64,000 nucleotides of DNA, from positions 1-64,000 of the forward strand of contig VXML01000020.1 in NCBI GenBank assembly GCA_009841115.1, written 5' to 3'. Numbering within the stretch: position 1 is the first letter of the stretch; the number at the start of each line of letters is the position of its first letter. The stretch comes from Gemmatimonadota bacterium. Lineage in GTDB: Bacteria; Latescibacterota; UBA2968; UBA8231. Below are positions 60,569 through 64,000 of this stretch, in pieces. A program made the position numbers and the translations under genes. The notes under the pieces are model-generated. The model was not told the DNA's origin, did no database searches, and saw nothing but the letters and a program-made list of their open reading frames with translations.

Positions 60569-62512
60569 TCAATACGCCACACCCATGCTGCTAGAACGCA
60601 CGAGTGTCCCGCGTTCAGTGTGGACTTGGACCACGGCGAGGTACAGCCCTGGCGGGACTACCTGCCCTTGATCGTCGCGCCCATCCCAAGCCATTGCATA
60701 GGCACCACTGGTGCTTTCGGCTTCAAAGACGGTATGCACTGGGCGACCGGCCAAATCGAAAATTTCAACAGAGACTTCAACCGGCTTTACTAGCTGCAAC
60801 AGGCTGTAGATCAGTTCTACTTGGTCGTTGATCCCGTCCCCATTGGGCGTGAAGACCGGGCTACTCACCGCCAAGGAGGACACCAACTGGCTGGCCGAAG
60901 CGGCCGTCGTCAGCACCCGCAGAGCATTGGTCAGCACTTCTGGGTTGGCGTCGCCGGGTTGCACCCGCTGCGGTACGCCGTCCTCGGCCTGCGAGTCAAA
61001 TACCTCAGCTTCGACCGAGGTGCCTTGGATGAAAATCTGCGAGTCGAATACGGCGCGCATGCGGTGAATGCCGACCTCCGGCCGCTGCGAGGAAAAGAAG
61101 ATGGTCAGACTGCCTAGTTCCGCTTGCACGCTGTCGGGTGTGACCTCGACCCCATCTTCTCCAGTGAAGAACTGCCGAAACACTGGCGTCGATTGGGGGG
61201 TGAGGATGCGCAGGGCGTCAAAGCCGGTGTCTGTTTCCTCGATTTGGCCTACGACATCGTAGGCAAACGTCGTAAAGTCTCCGGCTGTTACAATGGGCAC
61301 GTCGCCGGGGGGGCGGGGGACGTCTAACTGGGAAATCTCGGCTACTAAGATCTGGGCCACAGGCGGGATCGTGTGTTCGACGCTCAGCGATGTGAGCCGT
61401 AGGCCGTCGAGGATCGCGCCGCTTTCGATTCGCACCTCAAACTGGAAGTAGCGCCTTGGGCTGGGTAGTTGGATGGGTTGGCCGGACTCAGTGAAGGGGG
61501 GCGACCACAGGCTCCAGTTGACTTGGTCGTCGTCAATCGGGCCGCGCACACTTTCGTCAAGGGCTCTGTACTCGTCTTCGGTGACGACCTGTCGCTCGCG
61601 GGTAAAGAGATCGGTGTACTCGTAATAGACCCGGGGGTTGTCATCTAGGCCGGTGCGCATAACCACCGTCAAATCGGCGTCAGCGGCTGGCTCGACGACT
61701 AGCTCGTCGCCACTTTGACGCAGCTTTTCCAGCGTCCATTCCATGCGACTGAAATTAGCTGGCTCTCCGAGGTCGATGATCTTTGACCGATAGGAGCCGG
61801 CCGGCGCGAATCCCGCACCGAAGAGTTGGAATTCGGCCAGTTCAAACGGGCTGGCCGAGGTAACTTCTAGTTCAATGTAACGGACAAATTGTAGAGGAAA
61901 GTCGATCTGCGCCGTGTTCTCACGGGTAAAGTCAACGCGCTTTATGGGAGCGTAGATCGGCTCGTCCCGCTCGTTGAAGCTCGCGCCGTCGTTAACTTTG
62001 AGCACGTAGCCGCGGATGTAGTCTTCGCTGAATGGTCGCCCTTCTGAACTGATGCCCTCCAAGCGCGGAAAAAACGCAATTCGATTGGCGGGGAAGCGGG
62101 TCCCCAAATCAAAGAAAAACTTAGTGCCGTCTTGGGCGATGCCGAAGCGTTTAAACGCGAGGTGGGTGGAGGTCGTGTCGATGCCATCGACGATCTCCAA
62201 CAGAGGGCGCACGACCGCTACGTTGTCCCAAATCAGTGCTTGGGCGCGTTCCTCCACGTAGCCACTGGGAAACCCATCGACCCAAGTCAGGCTCGGAATG
62301 ACGTTGTCCTTAGAAGTAAAGGCTACGAGTTGGATGGCACCTGGCACGTTGAAACTCATGGCAGTGGAGAGCAGCGCGTGCTCCCGCCAAGCGGCCCCTT
62401 CGTCCCCGCCCACCACCCACTGGCGGACTTCCGCAACTGCCGATTGTGGAGCGAGGACCACAGCGGCTGTACACAGGGCCGCAAGGCGATAAATTGTCGT
62501 GCGCAAGTCCAT
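60569..62512 (-). CDS. secreted discoidin-like protein with FlgD-like C-terminal domain (second of three)
   Basis: A 647-residue exported protein, paralogue of its two neighbours. ATG 62512 gives signal MDLRTTIYRLAALCTAAVV ending SAVA; ATG 62527 is an alternative, 2 bases from the preceding stop. Middle motifs YTDLFTRERQVVTEDEYRAL, WSLWSPPFTESGQP and PSPRRYFQFEVRIES match the third copy. The C-terminus has VFTPNGDGINDQVELIYSL then WDGRDDQGQVVPPGLYLAVV and ends MGVAY. A domain near 90-240 has FDLGTRFPANRIAFFPR. Its role is unknown; a cell-surface or sorting function is likely. Confidence 0.8.
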   Translation of the reverse strand: MDLRTTIYRLAALCTAAVVLAPQSAVAEVRQWVVGGDEGAAWREHALLSTAMSFNVPGAIQLVAFTSKDNVIPSLTWVDGFPSGYVEERAQALIWDNVAVVRPLLEIVDGIDTTSTHLAFKRFGIAQDGTKFFFDLGTRFPANRIAFFPRLEGISSEGRPFSEDYIRGYVLKVNDGASFNERDEPIYAPIKRVDFTRENTAQIDFPLQFVRYIELEVTSASPFELAEFQLFGAGFAPAGSYRSKIIDLGEPANFSRMEWTLEKLRQSGDELVVEPAADADLTVVMRTGLDDNPRVYYEYTDLFTRERQVVTEDEYRALDESVRGPIDDDQVNWSLWSPPFTESGQPIQLPSPRRYFQFEVRIESGAILDGLRLTSLSVEHTIPPVAQILVAEISQLDVPRPPGDVPIVTAGDFTTFAYDVVGQIEETDTGFDALRILTPQSTPVFRQFFTGEDGVEVTPDSVQAELGSLTIFFSSQRPEVGIHRMRAVFDSQIFIQGTSVEAEVFDSQAEDGVPQRVQPGDANPEVLTNALRVLTTAASASQLVSSLAVSSPVFTPNGDGINDQVELIYSLLQLVKPVEVSVEIFDLAGRPVHTVFEAESTSGAYAMAWDGRDDQGQVVPPGLYLAVVQVHTERGTLVRSSSMGVAY

Positions 62513-62529
62513 GGGTTGGAACTCCATGC

Positions 62530-64000
62530 TTAGTAGGCTACGGCCACTGCCCCGAAGCGCACCACCCGGCCTCGGTCGGTGTTGGCCCCAATGCGCGCCA
62601 GATACACGCCTGGCGCGACGAGTTGGTTGGCCTCGTCGCGGCCGTCCCATTGCAGCGAGTGATACCCAGCCCCCTGCACTCCACCTGACAGGCTCCGCAC
62701 TCGCTGACCGGCCAAAGTCAGCAACTCGACGTCTACTTCGACCGCATCGAGCACGCTGAACAAGGTGTATTCAATGGCCACTTGGTCGTTGATAGCGTCG
62801 CCTTGGGGCGTGAAGACTGCGGGTGTGATCACCACGTCGGACAGCACGGATTCGAGAGAACCGGAACTGACTAATACCCGCAACTGATCGGTGCCCAATT
62901 CGTCGCTGGCGTCGCCACCTTCCACGCTTTGGGGCAGCGAATCTCCCCCCCGCGAAAAGACCTCGGCGCGCAACTGGTCGGACGCACCGTACACGGTCGT
63001 TTCTAGGCGCAAGCGAAGCTCGTCGTTGGTGTCCGGCCCGATCATCTGGGGCAAATAAACCGCCAATTCGTCCCCTTCGTCGACGATGCTATCCGGCTCC
63101 ACAGTCGCCAGCGGATCGCCCATCTCCAACTCCAGTACCCGGCCCGTAGAAGGCAAGCCTAGCCGCACCGCGTCAAATCCCTGCTGACCGGCGTCGGAAA
63201 ACTCAGCGCGCAAGTCGAGGATGAATTCGGTTAATGTACCCGCGGGCACTTGCGGTACTTTGCCGTCGGGGCGCAAGTGGTCAACCGCAGCCACCTCGCC
63301 TACGATCCGGTCGGCCAAAAGCGAGGAAGTTTCGATGGTGATCCAATCGAGGCGGGCGAACTCCCACAAGGTTTCGGTCTCTAACTGGATTTGTAGCTGA
63401 ATATAGCGCCCCTTAGGCACGCGGGGCCGCTGTCCTGAAACTCGGATTGGCGGCGACCAGAAGCTCCAGTTATTGATGTCGTCGGCGATGACGCCCTGCC
63501 AACCTACGGCCGGTGGATCCCACGGCCACACGCGCGGTTTGAGCTTGGCATAGGCGTCCTTTGCTACTTCCACGGGCTGGGCCAAGTCGTTGTACGAATG
63601 ATAGGCAATGGGGCCGTCGTCTAGCCCGGTCTTGATCTCGATGTTGACTCCGGCCTTGGCAGCGGGAGCTTCGACCAATTGATCCCCGTCGCGTCGCCAG
63701 GTACTCAAGCCGAAATTCACCTCACCTATATTGACTATATCACCCATGTCGATCACCTGCGATAGCCAGCGCGCCCGGGGGACGAAACCGCGTCCATAGA
63801 CCTCTAGCTCGGCCAGCGCGTAGCGCGTGAATTTCGGCGGGGCATCTGGAAGCACTCGCATGCGGAAGAAACGTAGATACTGGAGGGGAAAGTCGATCTC
63901 GATAACGGCGTCGAAGTTCTGGTCCACCTTGGCCAACAGCTTATCCAGCGGCAGGTAGTATTGCGTCTCCTGCGTGCCGGCGACACCCGTGCGAAATTGC
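62530..64000 (-). CDS. secreted discoidin-like protein with FlgD-like C-terminal domain (first of three, 5' truncated)
   Basis: The frame is open to the window edge (3' end of the plus strand), so the N-terminus is missing; 490 codons are seen. It matches the other two copies: YNDLAQPVEVAKDAYAKL, WSFWSPPIRVSGQRPRVPKGRY, then a beta-sandwich, VFTPQGDAINDQVAIEYTL and WDGRDEANQLVAPGVYLARI, ending FGAVAVAY. The middle copy starts right after its stop (TAA, 2 bases, ATG), so the three genes are one operon. In this copy the TPNGDG motif is changed to TPQGDA. Confidence 0.8.
   Translation of the reverse strand, partial: QFRTGVAGTQETQYYLPLDKLLAKVDQNFDAVIEIDFPLQYLRFFRMRVLPDAPPKFTRYALAELEVYGRGFVPRARWLSQVIDMGDIVNIGEVNFGLSTWRRDGDQLVEAPAAKAGVNIEIKTGLDDGPIAYHSYNDLAQPVEVAKDAYAKLKPRVWPWDPPAVGWQGVIADDINNWSFWSPPIRVSGQRPRVPKGRYIQLQIQLETETLWEFARLDWITIETSSLLADRIVGEVAAVDHLRPDGKVPQVPAGTLTEFILDLRAEFSDAGQQGFDAVRLGLPSTGRVLELEMGDPLATVEPDSIVDEGDELAVYLPQMIGPDTNDELRLRLETTVYGASDQLRAEVFSRGGDSLPQSVEGGDASDELGTDQLRVLVSSGSLESVLSDVVITPAVFTPQGDAINDQVAIEYTLFSVLDAVEVDVELLTLAGQRVRSLSGGVQGAGYHSLQWDGRDEANQLVAPGVYLARIGANTDRGRVVRFGAVAVAY

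Overview
The window (about 60% GC by eye, many gene families known mostly from environmental genomes) looks like chromosome from an uncultured, Gram-negative-type bacterium of the FCB side of the tree, most like Latescibacterota, Poribacteria or related candidate phyla. This is inferred from the mix of phytanoyl-CoA dioxygenase, sugar-acid enzymes (enolase superfamily, HpcH/HpaI aldolase, Gfo/Idh/MocA, L-rhamnose mutarotase), FG-GAP/UnbV proteins, outer-membrane lipoproteins and secreted proteins with FlgD-like C-termini. There is no rRNA or tRNA gene to confirm it.

Layout. 1-6927 (+): a surface-polysaccharide operon: phosphomannomutase/phosphoglucomutase, O-antigen ligase/polymerase, GT4, GT2 and a polyprenyl-phosphate sugar transferase. 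7074-10583 (-): two coupled unknown genes, a small secreted protein with its own terminator, an HpcH/HpaI aldolase and undecaprenyl-diphosphatase. 10697-13076 (+): a mannonate-dehydratase-like enolase coupled to a divergent acetate-kinase-fold enzyme, behind a clear promoter. 13258-14977 (+): a decayed three-gene locus (frameshift in the first gene, internal loss in the third, which looks like a metallo-beta-lactamase-fold gene). 15128-21299: alpha/beta hydrolase, a five-haem membrane cytochrome with TPRs, a small antisense DUF4926/DUF6883-like pair and a CRTAC1-type FG-GAP/UnbV protein. 21306-25267: nitrilase-fold amidase, GH43/GH32-like propeller protein, HicAB, an orphan Phd-type antitoxin and an exported rhodanese.

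25320-33959 (+): a catabolic operon (amidase, unknown alpha-helical enzyme, sugar isomerase, GNAT) interrupted by an island holding an Mrr-type endonuclease and an AT-rich frameshifted gene. The island lies between a 37-codon remnant and the full copy of one family, so two copies of the same gene start bracket it. 34001-41325: unknown TIM-barrel-like protein, phytanoyl-CoA dioxygenase, serine hydrolase, sugar isomerase, 2-hydroxyacid dehydrogenase and a deacetylase-like protein that may start at CTG. 41473-44133 (+): a large FG-GAP/UnbV protein whose frame runs through one TGA; a hairpin 3' of that TGA fits the bacterial SECIS model, so this is a candidate selenoprotein and the most interesting item here. 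44220-49139: glycerophosphodiesterase, serine hydrolase, and a four-gene sugar-acid operon with two ureidoglycolate-lyase-like paralogues.

49156-64000 (-): a long cell-envelope cluster: three tandem secreted proteins with discoidin-like parts, TPNGDG and FlgD-like C-terminal domains all ending in VAY, a large probable outer-membrane protein, a CBM9/DOMON-like secreted protein, a lipoprotein, a SurA-like isomerase lipoprotein, a TPR lipoprotein and a membrane-fused spermidine-synthase-like protein. I read it as a surface or secretion module without a name known to me. Stretches over 300 bases without a gene do not occur; no CRISPR array, rRNA or tRNA was seen.
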